DNA of 64,000 nucleotides from VRUE01 sp963796705 (GTDB lineage: Bacteria; Actinomycetota; Thermoleophilia; Solirubrobacterales; 70-9). The stretch lies in contig CAWCMK010000003.1 of the NCBI GenBank assembly GCA_963796705.1, positions 434,001 through 498,000 of the forward strand. Reading direction: 5' to 3'. Made by a program: the position numbers and the translations under genes. The notes under the pieces were generated by a model that had not been told where the DNA came from, did not search any database, and was given only the letters and a program-made list of their open reading frames with translations. The stretch's first letter is position 1. Each line of letters begins with the position of its first letter. Below are positions 8,719 through 21,725 of the stretch, piece by piece.

Positions 8719-10017
8719 CTAGCGAGGGTCGTCTTGGGGGCGCAGCGCCTCCAGGCGCTCGAAGATCTCCGGCAGGTGGGTGAGGTAGGCGCCGTGGTCG
8801 AAGACCGCGTCGAGGTCGAGCTCGGGGGCGGCCTCGGCGAGCAGCTCGCGAAACTCGGTCCCGGTGTCCCAGGCGCGCTGGGCGTTCTCCTGAACGATCC
8901 GGTAGGCGTCCTCGCGCCTCATCCCCGACTCGACCAGCGCCGTCAGGGCGCGCTGGCTGAAGAGGGCGCCGTGGGTCAAGGCGAGGTTGGCCCGCATCCG
9001 CTCGGCGTGGATCGTCATCCCCTCAGCGACGCCGGCCGCCAGCGCCTGCATGTAATCGAGGGCGGTGGTCGCGTCGGGCAGGATCACCCGCTCGGCACCC
9101 GAGTGTGAGATGTCGCGCTCGTGCCAGAGGGCAATGTTCTCGAGCCCCGTCTGGGCGTATCCGCGCAGCACTCGGGCCAGGCCGGTGATCCGCTCGGTGC
9201 GGATCGGGTTGCGCTTGTGAGGCATCGCCGAGGAGCCCTTCTGCCCGGCGGCGAACGGCTCCTCGACCTCGCGCACCTCGGTGCGCTGCAGGTTGCGGAT
9301 CTCGGTTGCAAAGCGCTCCAGACCGCCGCCGGCTATCGCGATCCGCGAGGTCAGCACCGCGTGACGGTCGCGGGGCACGACCTGGGTGGCGACGTCCTCG
9401 CGCGCGAGGCCGAGTCGCTCCATGACCCGCGCCTCGACCGGCGGCGGCACCGAGGCGTAGGTGCCGACCGCACCCGAGAGCTTGCCGACCGCGAGCTGCT
9501 CGAAGGCGTCGCTGAGGCGCGCCAGATTGCGGTCGGCCTCGAACGCGAAGCCGGCGAGCCGCAGCCCGAAGGTGGTCGGCTCGGCGTGGACGCCGTGGGT
9601 GCGCCCCACGCAGAGGGTGTCGCGCTGCTCGAGGGCGCGCGCGATGAGCGCGTCGCGGTAATCGCGGGCGGAGGCCAGGACGATGTCGCCGGCCTGACGG
9701 AGCTGCAGGGCCAGCGCCGTGTCGAGCACGTCGGAGGAGGTCAGCCCGTAATGGATCCAGCGCCCCTGCTCGCCGACCTGGGCGGCGAGGACGTCGACGA
9801 AGGCGGCGAGGTCGTGGTCGGTCACCCTCTCGCGCTCGGCGACCGCCTCGACCGTGAAGGAGGCTCTCTCGCGACACTCCGCCGCCGCCTCGGGCGGCAC
9901 CACACCCTCCTTTGCCCAGGCCTCCATGGCGGCCAGCTCGACCTCCAGCCAGCAGGCCATCTTGTTGTGCGCGGACCAGACCTCGCCGATCTCCGACCGC
10001 GTGTAGCGAGCGATCAT
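8719..10017 (-). CDS. purB: Adenylosuccinate lyase
   Basis: PurB acts twice in purine synthesis, releasing fumarate from SAICAR and from adenylosuccinate. The 432-residue protein belongs to the fumarase/aspartase superfamily and carries the signature loop GSSAMPHKRNP in its middle. Substrate-binding segments HYGLTSSDVLDTA and VGRTHGVHAEPTTFG are also visible. The ATG at 10017 (MIARYTRSEIGEVW) is the typical family N-terminus. It follows purE on the same strand after 88 bases. Confidence 0.97.
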   Translation of the reverse strand: MIARYTRSEIGEVWSAHNKMACWLEVELAAMEAWAKEGVVPPEAAAECRERASFTVEAVAERERVTDHDLAAFVDVLAAQVGEQGRWIHYGLTSSDVLDTALALQLRQAGDIVLASARDYRDALIARALEQRDTLCVGRTHGVHAEPTTFGLRLAGFAFEADRNLARLSDAFEQLAVGKLSGAVGTYASVPPPVEARVMERLGLAREDVATQVVPRDRHAVLTSRIAIAGGGLERFATEIRNLQRTEVREVEEPFAAGQKGSSAMPHKRNPIRTERITGLARVLRGYAQTGLENIALWHERDISHSGAERVILPDATTALDYMQALAAGVAEGMTIHAERMRANLALTHGALFSQRALTALVESGMRREDAYRIVQENAQRAWDTGTEFRELLAEAAPELDLDAVFDHGAYLTHLPEIFERLEALRPQDDPR

Positions 10018-10105
10018 TACCGCGCTTTCAGGAGGCCGGCCGCCAGCATCGAAATCAGATCCACCCGCGCTTTCACCTGACCCGGCCGAGGGGGTGGCGG
10101 GATTC

Positions 10106-10588
10106 TCATGCGTTGATGATCCTCGTCGCCAGCACCCCGGCGTTCTTTGCCCCGTCGATTGCCACGCAGGCGACCGGGATTCCGGGCGGCATCTGCACAG
10201 CCGAGAGCAGCGCGTCGAGCCCCCCGAGGCTCTTGCCGAGGATCGGGACGCCGATCACGGGCAGCTCGGTGTGGGCGGCAGCGACCCCGGGCAGCGCCGC
10301 CGACATGCCGGCCCCCGCGATGATCACCTTGAGGCCGCGCATCTTCGCGTTGGTGCAGTACTCGCGGACCATCTCGGGGTCGCGATGGGCGCTCATCACG
10401 CGCACCTCGTAACGGATGCCCGCCTCATGCAGTGCGGCCCCGGCGGGCTGCATCTTCGGCTTGTCGTTCTTGGAGCCCATGATGATTCCGACCAGCGGCT
10501 CATCGACGTCGATTTCGTCGAAGGCCTCCTCGACGGCCGGCATGCTCGCCGGCTCGGCCGACAGCGGGTCCTCTGAGATCTCGTTCAT
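10106..10588 (-). CDS. purE: 5-(carboxyamino)imidazole ribonucleotide mutase
   Basis: PurE interconverts N5-CAIR and CAIR. The core GIIMGSKNDKPKM, VMSAHRDPEM and IAGAGMSAALPGVAAA match the class-I family, preceded by an acidic leader of about 35 residues that the family does not need. The start chosen is the ATG at 10588 (MNEISED). It overlaps the purD stop as ATGA and has the ribosome-binding-like GAAAGGA a few bases upstream. The usual GSxSDW loop reads GSKNDKP here, a conservative variant. Class-I PurE normally works with PurK, whose gene is not in this window. Confidence 0.94.
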   Translation of the reverse strand: MNEISEDPLSAEPASMPAVEEAFDEIDVDEPLVGIIMGSKNDKPKMQPAGAALHEAGIRYEVRVMSAHRDPEMVREYCTNAKMRGLKVIIAGAGMSAALPGVAAAHTELPVIGVPILGKSLGGLDALLSAVQMPPGIPVACVAIDGAKNAGVLATRIINA

Positions 10589-11862
10589 CTGATCCTTTCT
10601 GGCTCGAGTGCGCGGGCGGCGATGTCGGTGCGCATCTGCATCCCCTCGAAAGAGATGCACCTGGCGGCATCGTATGCACGATCTCGGGCGGCGGCCGGCG
10701 TCGGCCCGAGCCCGGTGAGGTTCAGCACGCGGCCACCGGCGGTGACGATCCTCCCGTCCCGCTCGGCGGTCCCGGCGTGGGTCACCTCGGCCAGCCCCGC
10801 CGCCTCGGGGAGACCCTCGATCACGTCTCCCGTCGAGGAGCCCTGCGGGTAGCCGGCCGAGGCCAGCACCACCGTCACCGCCCAGTCCTCCGCAAAGCTC
10901 GCCTCGCTGCCGGCCAGTCCCCCCGGCTCAGCCGCCGCCAGCATCAGGTCGAGCAGATCCGAGCGCAGCCGCGGCAGCACCGCCTGGGTCTCGGGGTCGC
11001 CGAAGCGGGCGTTGAACTCGAGCACCTTCGGTCCCGTCGGGCCGACCATCAGGCCCGCGTAGAGGACGCCATGGAAGGGGCGGCCGCGCTCGGCCATCGC
11101 CGCCAGGGCCGGGCGGTGCACGGTCTCGAGGATCCGCTCGACCTCCTTGGCGCCGACGCCCGGCACCGGTGAGTAGCTGCCCATGCCGCCGGTGTTGGGT
11201 CCCCGGTCGCCGTCGAAGATCCGCTTGTAGTCCTGGGCCGGCGCCAGCGGCACGGCGTTCTCGCCGTCGCAGAGGGCGAGCATCGAGAGCTCCTCGCCCT
11301 GCAGGAACTCCTCCAGCACGACGCTGGTCTCGCCGAAGCGCCGCTCGGTGAAGAAAACCTCGGCCGCGGCTCGCGCCTGCTGCTCGTCGGGGCAGACGAT
11401 CACCCCCTTACCGGCGGCGAGCCCGTCCGCCTTCAGCACCACGGGGTAGGCGCTCGCTGCGAGCGCCTCGCTGGCCTCCCTGGCGCTGTGCAGGAGGACG
11501 TGGGGGGCGGTCGGCACGCCGGCCTCACGCATCAGTTCCTTGGCGAAGGCCTTGGAGCCCTCCAGCTCGGCCGCACCTGCACTCGGGCCAAAGGCCGGAA
11601 GCCCCGCCTCCGCCAGCGCGTCGACGACACCGGCGACCAGCGCCGCCTCGGGCCCGATCACGACCAGCTCGACGCGGCGTTCGCTGGCGGCGCCGACGAT
11701 CGCCCCGACGTCGGAGACGGCGATCTCGGGCAGGCACTCGGCCTCGGCCGCGATCCCCGCGTTACCGGGTGCGCAGAGCAGCTGCGGTGAGTGGGCCGAG
11801 CGCGCCAGGGCGCGCACGATCGCGTGCTCGCGCCCGCCCGAGCCGACGACGAGGACCTTCAA
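10585..11862 (-). CDS. purD: Phosphoribosylamine-glycine ligase
   Basis: PurD joins glycine to phosphoribosylamine with ATP, the second step of the pathway. The 425-residue ATP-grasp protein starts MKVLVVGSGGREHAI, the canonical family N-terminus. It contains VLKADGLAAGKGV (the ATP-binding lysine loop), EEFLQGEELS and LEFNARFGDPETQ, which binds Mg-ATP. It overlaps purE by 4 bases. It lies 20 bases after the GYD gene, so GYD-purD-purE may form one transcript. Confidence 0.96.
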   Translation of the reverse strand: MKVLVVGSGGREHAIVRALARSAHSPQLLCAPGNAGIAAEAECLPEIAVSDVGAIVGAASERRVELVVIGPEAALVAGVVDALAEAGLPAFGPSAGAAELEGSKAFAKELMREAGVPTAPHVLLHSAREASEALAASAYPVVLKADGLAAGKGVIVCPDEQQARAAAEVFFTERRFGETSVVLEEFLQGEELSMLALCDGENAVPLAPAQDYKRIFDGDRGPNTGGMGSYSPVPGVGAKEVERILETVHRPALAAMAERGRPFHGVLYAGLMVGPTGPKVLEFNARFGDPETQAVLPRLRSDLLDLMLAAAEPGGLAGSEASFAEDWAVTVVLASAGYPQGSSTGDVIEGLPEAAGLAEVTHAGTAERDGRIVTAGGRVLNLTGLGPTPAAARDRAYDAARCISFEGMQMRTDIAARALEPERIR

Positions 11863-11882
11863 GGGCGCGCCGCGCTCCTCAT

Positions 11883-12164
11883 CTACAGCGAGCCGGCTAA
11901 ATCCGCGGCGGGAATTGCGGTCAGCGTCTGGCTGGTCATCGTCCCGCGCGAGCCGAGCTCGACCGAGATCTTCGCCATCGTCTGGTCATCGGGGGCCTCG
12001 ACGACAGTGATGAAGTCATACTGGCCCAGCGTCGCGTACTGGGCGATGACCTTGGCGCCGATCTGCTCGACCTCGTTGTTGACCTCGGCCACGCGCCCCG
12101 GGTTGTTCTTCAGGGTGCGGATGCCGTCGGCGGTCAGGTTGGTGAGCATCACGTAGGTGGGCAT
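11883..12164 (-). CDS. GYD domain-containing protein
   Basis: The 93-residue protein matches the small GYD family: opening YVMLTNLTADGIRTLK, then a central GQYDFITVVEAPDDQTMAKISVELGSRG. These are ferredoxin-like-fold proteins of unknown biochemical role, frequent in actinobacteria and archaea. A ribosome-binding GGAGA lies just upstream of the ATG at 12164. It is the first gene of the run that continues into purD and may be co-expressed with purine synthesis; no direct role in that pathway is known. Confidence 0.85.
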   Translation of the reverse strand: MPTYVMLTNLTADGIRTLKNNPGRVAEVNNEVEQIGAKVIAQYATLGQYDFITVVEAPDDQTMAKISVELGSRGTMTSQTLTAIPAADLAGSL

Positions 12165-12223
12165 GGGGTCTCCTTCCGGCGGGGTTCGCGCCTACGTTAA
12201 CGCGGGCCAGCGCCGCGCCACCC

Positions 12224-13888
12224 TCAGACGCCGAGCGCCTGCAGCAGCGAGAGCATTTCGAGGCCCGACTGGGTCACCCTGCCCTCGTAGTATTCGGTGT
12301 GGCTGAGGGGAACCCCGGCGCTGTCGGCGAGGCCGGTCTCGATCGAGCCGCCCGGGCGGAAGGTCGCGATCTCCTGGCCGGCGGAAACGCGCTGGCCGGG
12401 CTGCACCGTGGCGTCGACGCCCTCATAGAGATAGATCACCGATCCCTTCATCGGCCCGTTCAGCAGCTCGTAGAGGACGCCACCTTCTTCGGGCCAGCCG
12501 GGAGCGCCGGTCTGCAGGATCAGCGCTTCGCCGATCGCCCCGATCGGGCCGGCGCCGGTGAAATCAACGCCCTGGTCGACGCGTCCGAGGGTCGATTCGG
12601 TGCTGATCGCGAACGGGTTGACGTACTCCGTGCCGACGGGCGGCAGGGCGAGCGACCAGTCGACGTAGGTGCTCTTGCAGGAGCCTTCGATCGCTTCGGC
12701 GTCGGCGAGCACCGCCTGCACGTACCACTCGGCCTGGTTATGGGTGAAGATCCCCGCCCGCAGGCTGCCCCGCGACCAGATCAGGCGGGCCAGGGTGGCC
12801 GCCGAGTCGGCCGGGTCGGCGTGGCGGATGTGGCCGTCTTCGTCGCCGTCGACCGCATAGGTGCTCCACTCAGTTTCGTCGAGACCCAGTGGCCCCTCGG
12901 TGCGCAGTTCGTGCTTCGTCATGCCGCGGCCAAAGTCGGACTCCAGGCGGGCGATGGCGGCCAGCACCCAGACCCCGCGGCGGCCCAGTTCATAGCGCGA
13001 GGCGGCCGCCTCGAAGGCTTCCATGTATTCAGGGGGCACCGCGTCATGCCAGTCGGAGGCCGGCGTGCAGGTCAGTTCTTCGCGCTGCGAGGTGGCCGCG
13101 AGGCCGCCGGCCGAGGGGGCGCCGACTTCTGGGGCAAAGCAGGCGGCGTTGGCGAGCACCTCGGATACGTACCAGTCGGCGTGGTTGTAGGAGTAGATCG
13201 CGCCGTAGGTGTTGGCCGGCATCCCGGCGGCAGATAGGTAGCGCGCGGCGGAGAAGATCGCGTCTTCGGGGTTGTAGGGGTCCTTGACTCCATCGCCGTT
13301 GGCGTCGACGCCATACATTTCCCAGGTCGACTGGATGAACTGCATCCAGCCCATCGCACCGGCCGAGGACGTGTTCAGGTTGGTGCCAAATCCGGTCTCG
13401 ACCTCGTTGATCCCGGCGAGCACGGCCGGCCCTTGGGGTCCGAGGCTGTAGGCGGCCGCGGCGCGCTGGTAGATCGGGATCAGCACCGGCGGCACGCCGC
13501 TGGCGGCGCAGCTGGAGCTCGGCACGACGCCGAGTTCGAACGGTTCAGCGGTGGGCAGCGGCGCCGAGGGGCTTTCCGCTTCGGTTTCGGCTTCGGCTTC
13601 GGCTTCAGATTCAAGTTCGGATTCGGGTTCACCGCCCGGCGCCGGCTTGGGCGCCGGGGACTGCCCGGCCGTGGTGCCGCCGGTTTCCCCAGGCGTCGAG
13701 GGGGAGGGTGTCGGGGCGACCAGCGTCTCGCCGTGCTGAAGCGTCGAGGCCCCCTGGTTGGGGCTTGTGGAGATCGTCGCCGGGGGGATTGCCGTGGAAG
13801 AGCCCGAGGACTGCGCGGCGGCGGCGACCGACACCAGCAGCAGCGCCGCCATCGTCCCCCCGATCAGGATCTTGCTCAAGCTTCGCAT
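12224..13888 (-). CDS. Exported lytic transglycosylase with two SLT-like domains
   Basis: The 554-residue exported protein should cleave peptidoglycan glycan strands. It has a hydrophobic signal/anchor (residues 8-25), then a Pro/Ser linker with an acidic Glu-Ala/Glu-Ser tract near 90-112. A soluble-lytic-transglycosylase domain follows at about 140-255; GINEVETGFG carries the likely catalytic Glu, and SSAGAMGWMQF is the GxMQ signature. A second, weaker SLT-like domain (about 285-400) and a C-terminal domain reminiscent of an M23/LytM fold without the zinc His residues come last. Its ATG overlaps the stop of the upstream gene as ATGA, so the two are translationally coupled. A paralogous SLT domain occurs at 42.7-43.9 kb. 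Confidence 0.85.
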   Translation of the reverse strand: MRSLSKILIGGTMAALLLVSVAAAAQSSGSSTAIPPATISTSPNQGASTLQHGETLVAPTPSPSTPGETGGTTAGQSPAPKPAPGGEPESELESEAEAEAETEAESPSAPLPTAEPFELGVVPSSSCAASGVPPVLIPIYQRAAAAYSLGPQGPAVLAGINEVETGFGTNLNTSSAGAMGWMQFIQSTWEMYGVDANGDGVKDPYNPEDAIFSAARYLSAAGMPANTYGAIYSYNHADWYVSEVLANAACFAPEVGAPSAGGLAATSQREELTCTPASDWHDAVPPEYMEAFEAAASRYELGRRGVWVLAAIARLESDFGRGMTKHELRTEGPLGLDETEWSTYAVDGDEDGHIRHADPADSAATLARLIWSRGSLRAGIFTHNQAEWYVQAVLADAEAIEGSCKSTYVDWSLALPPVGTEYVNPFAISTESTLGRVDQGVDFTGAGPIGAIGEALILQTGAPGWPEEGGVLYELLNGPMKGSVIYLYEGVDATVQPGQRVSAGQEIATFRPGGSIETGLADSAGVPLSHTEYYEGRVTQSGLEMLSLLQALGV

Positions 13889-14840
13889 CAGCCCAGTACG
13901 TCCGTTACCTGCCAGACCCTTTCCTCTTCGCCCTTGCCGTTCTCACTTGGGCCCCGTCCCGATGAGGAGCCGCCTGCGCTCGGCGGAACCCGTTTCATGT
14001 TGAGCCGCAGCTCGCTCGTCACTCCAACCCGCAGCAGCGAAACGCTGAGAGTGTACGTCGAACCCCGGGTGGGGCCAACGACGATGTTCAGGACCTTCGC
14101 CTTCGGGACCTTGACGTTCGATGGCAGGCGCGGGGGTCGGCGCAGGAGCGCCTTGGTCAGGTCGGGGCTGGTGGTTTCGGCAATCGTCCGCTTGACCTTG
14201 GCGGTGTCCCTGCCGATCTCATAGAGGACGAAGGCATTGGCGAATTCGTGGGCCACCTTGATCGCCGCCGGCCCCGCGACTTCGGGCCCCGCGCTGCCGG
14301 CGCCCGTGGTACTCGCCGCGCCGCCTCCCCCTGCCGCCGATCTGACGCCCGCGCCGCCGACTTCCGAGTGCAGTACTTCGGGTTCTGAGGACCGGGGGGA
14401 GCTTCGCCGGAGACCGTCCCGAAGCTCGGAGCGGCACCGTGCAGGACCGGCCCGGAGCCGCTCGCGGCGTGCGCTATCGGGGCCCGCGTCCTGGCCACCG
14501 GGGCCGACAGCGTCGGCACCTCCCGCTGGTCGCCCTTGGAGGGGCCCGAGAGCGCGATGCCGCCGGCGAGGGCGGCGCCGGCGAGGACGATGCCGCTGCC
14601 AAGGACCGCCGCTTTGGTCAGCCGGCTCCAGAGGGTCGTCTCTTCCTGGATCGGCCAGAGGACCCAGTTCTCGGCCGCCCAGAGGACCCGCTCGAACGGC
14701 CAACGGACGGCGTCGGCGAGGCTGCCCGCGCCAAGGATGACCCGATCCTCGACGCTGAGCGCGGCGTGGGCCAGGGAGGAGCGCAACGGAGCATGCCCCG
14801 CTGAGCGCGGATCGGAGTTGCGTCGGAGTGGTTTTCGCAT
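13888..14840 (-). pseudogene. Single-pass membrane protein, possibly TcpC/VirB8-like, frameshifted
   Basis: Two frames join to one plausible protein. The 5' part (from ATG 14840) gives a basic cytoplasmic N-terminus and one membrane helix (AAVLGSGIVLAGAALAGGIALS). The 3' part gives a small domain running from AIKVAHEFANAFVLYEIGR to LNMKR, followed by a Ser/Gly tail. The switch lies near 14390, beside a run of six G. One transmembrane helix followed by an NTF2-like domain is the layout of VirB8/TcpC proteins of conjugation systems, and the coupled downstream gene is a wall hydrolase, as in Tn916-type elements. The family call is inference. The break could be a sequencing error in the G run or a real lesion. 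Confidence 0.5.
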
Positions 14841-14918
14841 CGCTGCGGCTTTCAAGAGGTTACGGGGCAAATCGGCATTGTGGGCGGCCTCATGAACCCC
14901 TGGCAGGCAAATCCCGGC

Positions 14919-14947
14919 GCCCGTCGGCTGAATTTCAGCTGACGGGC
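14919..14947 (-). terminator. Hairpin terminator after clpB
   Basis: The arms GCCCGTCGGCTG (14919-14930) and CAGCTGACGGGC (14936-14947) form a 12-bp stem with one G-U pair and a 5-nt loop, 25 bases past the clpB stop. There is no U-tract, which is common for terminators in GC-rich actinobacteria. Confidence 0.6.
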
Positions 14948-14960
14948 GGCGTCGCTTTGG

Positions 14961-14971
14961 TAACAGATCTG

Positions 14972-14974
<3 letters not shown>
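14961..14974. repeat. 14-bp perfect palindrome at the clpB stop codon
   Basis: TAACAGATCTGTTA reads the same on both strands and includes the TAA stop of clpB (14974-14972). It may be a protein-binding site or chance. Confidence 0.4.
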
Positions 14975-17540
<2,566 letters not shown>

Positions 17541-17551
<11 letters not shown>

Positions 17552-17879
17552 CTGCGCCGCCCTCCTTCTGCTCGAGTTCAGCGAGCCGCTGCTCGAGCTC
17601 GAGCACTCGTTCAACTCCGGCAAGGTTCAACCCTTCGGCGGTCAGCCGCTGGATGCGCTGCAGCAGCTGGAGGTCGCGCTGGGAGTAAAGGCGGGTGTTT
17701 TTCGGGGAGCGCTGAGGCTCGATCAGGCCCCGAGCCTCATACATCCGCAGGGTCTGGGGGTGCATGTGGGCGAGCTCGGCGGCGACCGAGATCATGAACA
17801 CACCGCGCTCCTCATCGATTGAGGCCGTGATTCGCTGCCGCACGCCGTTCAGCTGACGCTTCGCCCGCCCGGCGCTCAC
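17541..17879 (-). CDS. hspR: Heat-shock repressor HspR (MerR family)
   Basis: HspR represses the dnaK operon and, in actinobacteria, uses DnaK as co-repressor. The 112-residue protein has a MerR-type winged helix from about residue 28: VFMISVAAELAHMHPQTLRMYEARGLI, then SPKNTRLYSQRDLQLLQRI, and a short C-terminal coiled coil (LELEQRLAELEQ). The GTG start (17879) overlaps the dnaJ stop by 4 bases, and the 3' end overlaps clpB by 11 bases. The binding site (HAIR, CTTGAGT-N7-ACTCAAG) was searched for upstream of dnaK and not found by eye. Confidence 0.93.
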
Positions 17880-18988
17880 CGGGCCGCCTTTCTCAGCAAC
17901 TCCGCCCGCGGGTCGGTCCCGTTGAACGTCTCGGCCAGCTTCGCGACCGCCTCGGCCTGCTCCTCGGTGAGCTCCGTCGGCACCTCGATCTCGAGTCGGT
18001 AGCGGATCTCACCGCGGCCGCCGCCGCTGCGCGGGGGCCCCTCGCCGCGCAGGCGCTGCACGGTTCCAGACCGGGTGCCCGGCGGCACCCGGATCTTCTT
18101 GGTGCCCTCCAGGGTGGGTACCTCGATCGTCGCCCCACGCAGGGCCTCGGCGACGGTGATCGGCACCGTCACCTCGAGGCTGCCACCGTCGAGCCGCTTG
18201 AAGACCGGCGAAGACGCGACCCGGGTGATCACAAAGAGATCGCCGTGCGGCCCGCCGCGCGGCCCCGCCTCGCCTTTGCCGGCGAGCCGGATCCTGGTGC
18301 CGTCCTTGACCCCCGCCGGGATGTTGACCCTGTAGCGCTTGGTCTGCTGGGTGAGGCCCGAGCCGCGGCAGGTCTCGCAGGGGTCCTCGATCACCTGCCC
18401 GGCACCGCCGCACTGTGGGCAGGGTCGGCTGATCGAGAAGATCCCCTGGCTCTGGGCGTCGATCCCGGTGCCCTCGCAGCGCGGGCAGGTGATCGGCCTG
18501 GTGCCGGGCTTGGCGCCGCTCCCGTGGCAGGTCGGACAGCGCTCCTCCTTGGGAACGGTGACGCTGACCTGGGCGCCGTTCACGGCCTGGTCGAAGCTGA
18601 GGCTGACCTCGGTCTCGAGGTCGCGGCCGCGAACCTGCTGGGGCTGTGGGCGCCGGCCCCCCCGGCCGAACATGCCGCCCATCCCGCCGAGGATGTCGCC
18701 GAGGTCGATCCCGCCGAAGTTGCCCTGGGAGCCGCCCGCGAAGGGGTTGGGCCCCTGGCCCGCGCCGAAGGGCCCGAAGCCACCGCCCGCGTCATAGACC
18801 TTGCGCTTCTCGGGGTCCGAGAGGGTGTCATAGGCGCCCTGGACCTCCTTGAATTTCTCCTCGGCCGCCTTGTCGTCGGGGTTGCGGTCGGGGTGGTATT
18901 TGCGGGCCAGCTTGCGGTAGGCCTTCTTGATCTCCTCCTCGGAGGCCGTCTTGGCGACGCCCAGCACCTTGTAGAGGTCCTCAGCCAC
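17876..18988 (-). CDS. dnaJ: Chaperone DnaJ
   Basis: This is the Hsp40 co-chaperone that delivers substrates to DnaK and triggers its ATPase. The 370-residue type-I protein has the J-domain with the HPD tripeptide at 32-34, a Gly/Phe-rich linker (about 68-112) and four zinc-binding repeats (CPTCHGSG, CPRCEGTG, CPQCGGAG, CETCRGSG). Two beta-sandwich substrate domains ending in an Arg-rich tail follow. The ATG at 18988 is 9 bases after the grpE stop. Confidence 0.97.
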   Translation of the reverse strand: MAEDLYKVLGVAKTASEEEIKKAYRKLARKYHPDRNPDDKAAEEKFKEVQGAYDTLSDPEKRKVYDAGGGFGPFGAGQGPNPFAGGSQGNFGGIDLGDILGGMGGMFGRGGRRPQPQQVRGRDLETEVSLSFDQAVNGAQVSVTVPKEERCPTCHGSGAKPGTRPITCPRCEGTGIDAQSQGIFSISRPCPQCGGAGQVIEDPCETCRGSGLTQQTKRYRVNIPAGVKDGTRIRLAGKGEAGPRGGPHGDLFVITRVASSPVFKRLDGGSLEVTVPITVAEALRGATIEVPTLEGTKKIRVPPGTRSGTVQRLRGEGPPRSGGGRGEIRYRLEIEVPTELTEEQAEAVAKLAETFNGTDPRAELLRKAAR

Positions 18989-18997
18989 CGATCCCCC

Positions 18998-19597
18998 TCA
19001 CTCGGCCACCGCGACCCGGGCGGGGCGGATCAGCTGCTCGCCCAGCCGGTAGCCCTTCTGGATCACCTCGACGACGGTTCCCGGGGCGGCGCCATCGACC
19101 GCGATCCGCTGCAGGGCCTCTTGGCTGTTGGGGTCAAAGGGCTCGCCCACGGGGTCAAACGACTCGACCCCGGAGCGCTGCAGGGCGGCGCAGAGCTCAC
19201 GGTAGGTGAGGAAGAAGCCCTCGGCGAGCGGGTCCTCGGGCGCCGGGCCCTCGGTGGACTCGAGCCCCGCCGTCTCCAGGGCCTTCTCGAGGATGTCGAT
19301 CACGCCGATCACCTGCGCCGCCAGCTCGGCCTTGCCTCGGCTCGTGGCCGCCTGCACCTCGGCCGCCATCCGCCTGCGGTAGTTCTCGAAGTCGGCCTGG
19401 GTGCGCTTCGCCAGTTCCAGGTACTCGTCTTTCTTCTGCTGCGCCTCGGCGAGCAGCGCGTCGAGGTCCTGCTCGACCGCCTCATCCACGGATCGCGGGG
19501 ATCCCGAGGAGCCGAAAACGGAGGCCTCGCCCCCGCCCGCGGACTCCTCGGCGCCCGCGTCAGGACCCGTGGCCCGGGCGTTCGCGTCCTCGCTCAT
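18998..19597 (-). CDS. grpE: Nucleotide exchange factor GrpE
   Basis: GrpE releases ADP from DnaK. The 199-residue protein has a low-complexity acidic N-terminus, a long coiled-coil helix (about 35-90, with YLELAKRTQADFENYRRRM) and a beta domain ending GYRLGEQLIRPARVAV, the family signature. The start chosen is the ATG at 19597 (MSEDANARA), which has a GGAGAA 6 bases upstream. An in-frame codon 24 bases earlier would overlap dnaK. Confidence 0.95.
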   Translation of the reverse strand: MSEDANARATGPDAGAEESAGGGEASVFGSSGSPRSVDEAVEQDLDALLAEAQQKKDEYLELAKRTQADFENYRRRMAAEVQAATSRGKAELAAQVIGVIDILEKALETAGLESTEGPAPEDPLAEGFFLTYRELCAALQRSGVESFDPVGEPFDPNSQEALQRIAVDGAAPGTVVEVIQKGYRLGEQLIRPARVAVAE

Positions 19598-19617
19598 CGG
19601 AGAACCTTCCCCTGGTC

Positions 19618-21507
<1,890 letters not shown>

Positions 21508-21725
21508 TGTCGATTCCTTCCGGTTCGAGGGATTCTGCGGTCTACAAAGTTTTTATAAAGCTGTTACCAGGAAATCTAAGCGTTAGTATGGCAGATTCGC
21601 CGCAACGCTTCAAGCCGGTGGGCGAGCCGTTTGCCCCTATAGTGGGTTGTGCGTGTAGCGGCGTCGGGGATGGGGGTTTGGCCCGACGGGAGGAAGCCTC
21701 ACTTAACCGAGAGAGGAGAACGACC
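21508..21725. promoter_or_regulatory. Divergent regulatory region between dnaK and the EEP gene
   Basis: The 218 bases separate two genes read outward. On the dnaK side an AT-rich stretch at 21541-21590 (containing TTTATAAAAACTTTGTAG on the minus strand) is the best promoter candidate, but I cannot fix a -35/-10 pair. No HAIR inverted repeat is visible. On the other side GAGAGGAGAA at 21711-21720 is a strong ribosome-binding site for the TTG start at 21726. Confidence 0.5.

Noticed and set aside
13560..13625. Hexamer repeats (GCTTCG-like) resembling a satellite or CRISPR
   Set aside because: They encode the acidic Glu-Ala/Glu-Ser linker of the lytic transglycosylase; no spacers.
21640..21725. 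Possible riboswitch leader before the EEP gene
   Set aside because: No conserved core of a known class could be recognised; only a ribosome-binding site is clear.
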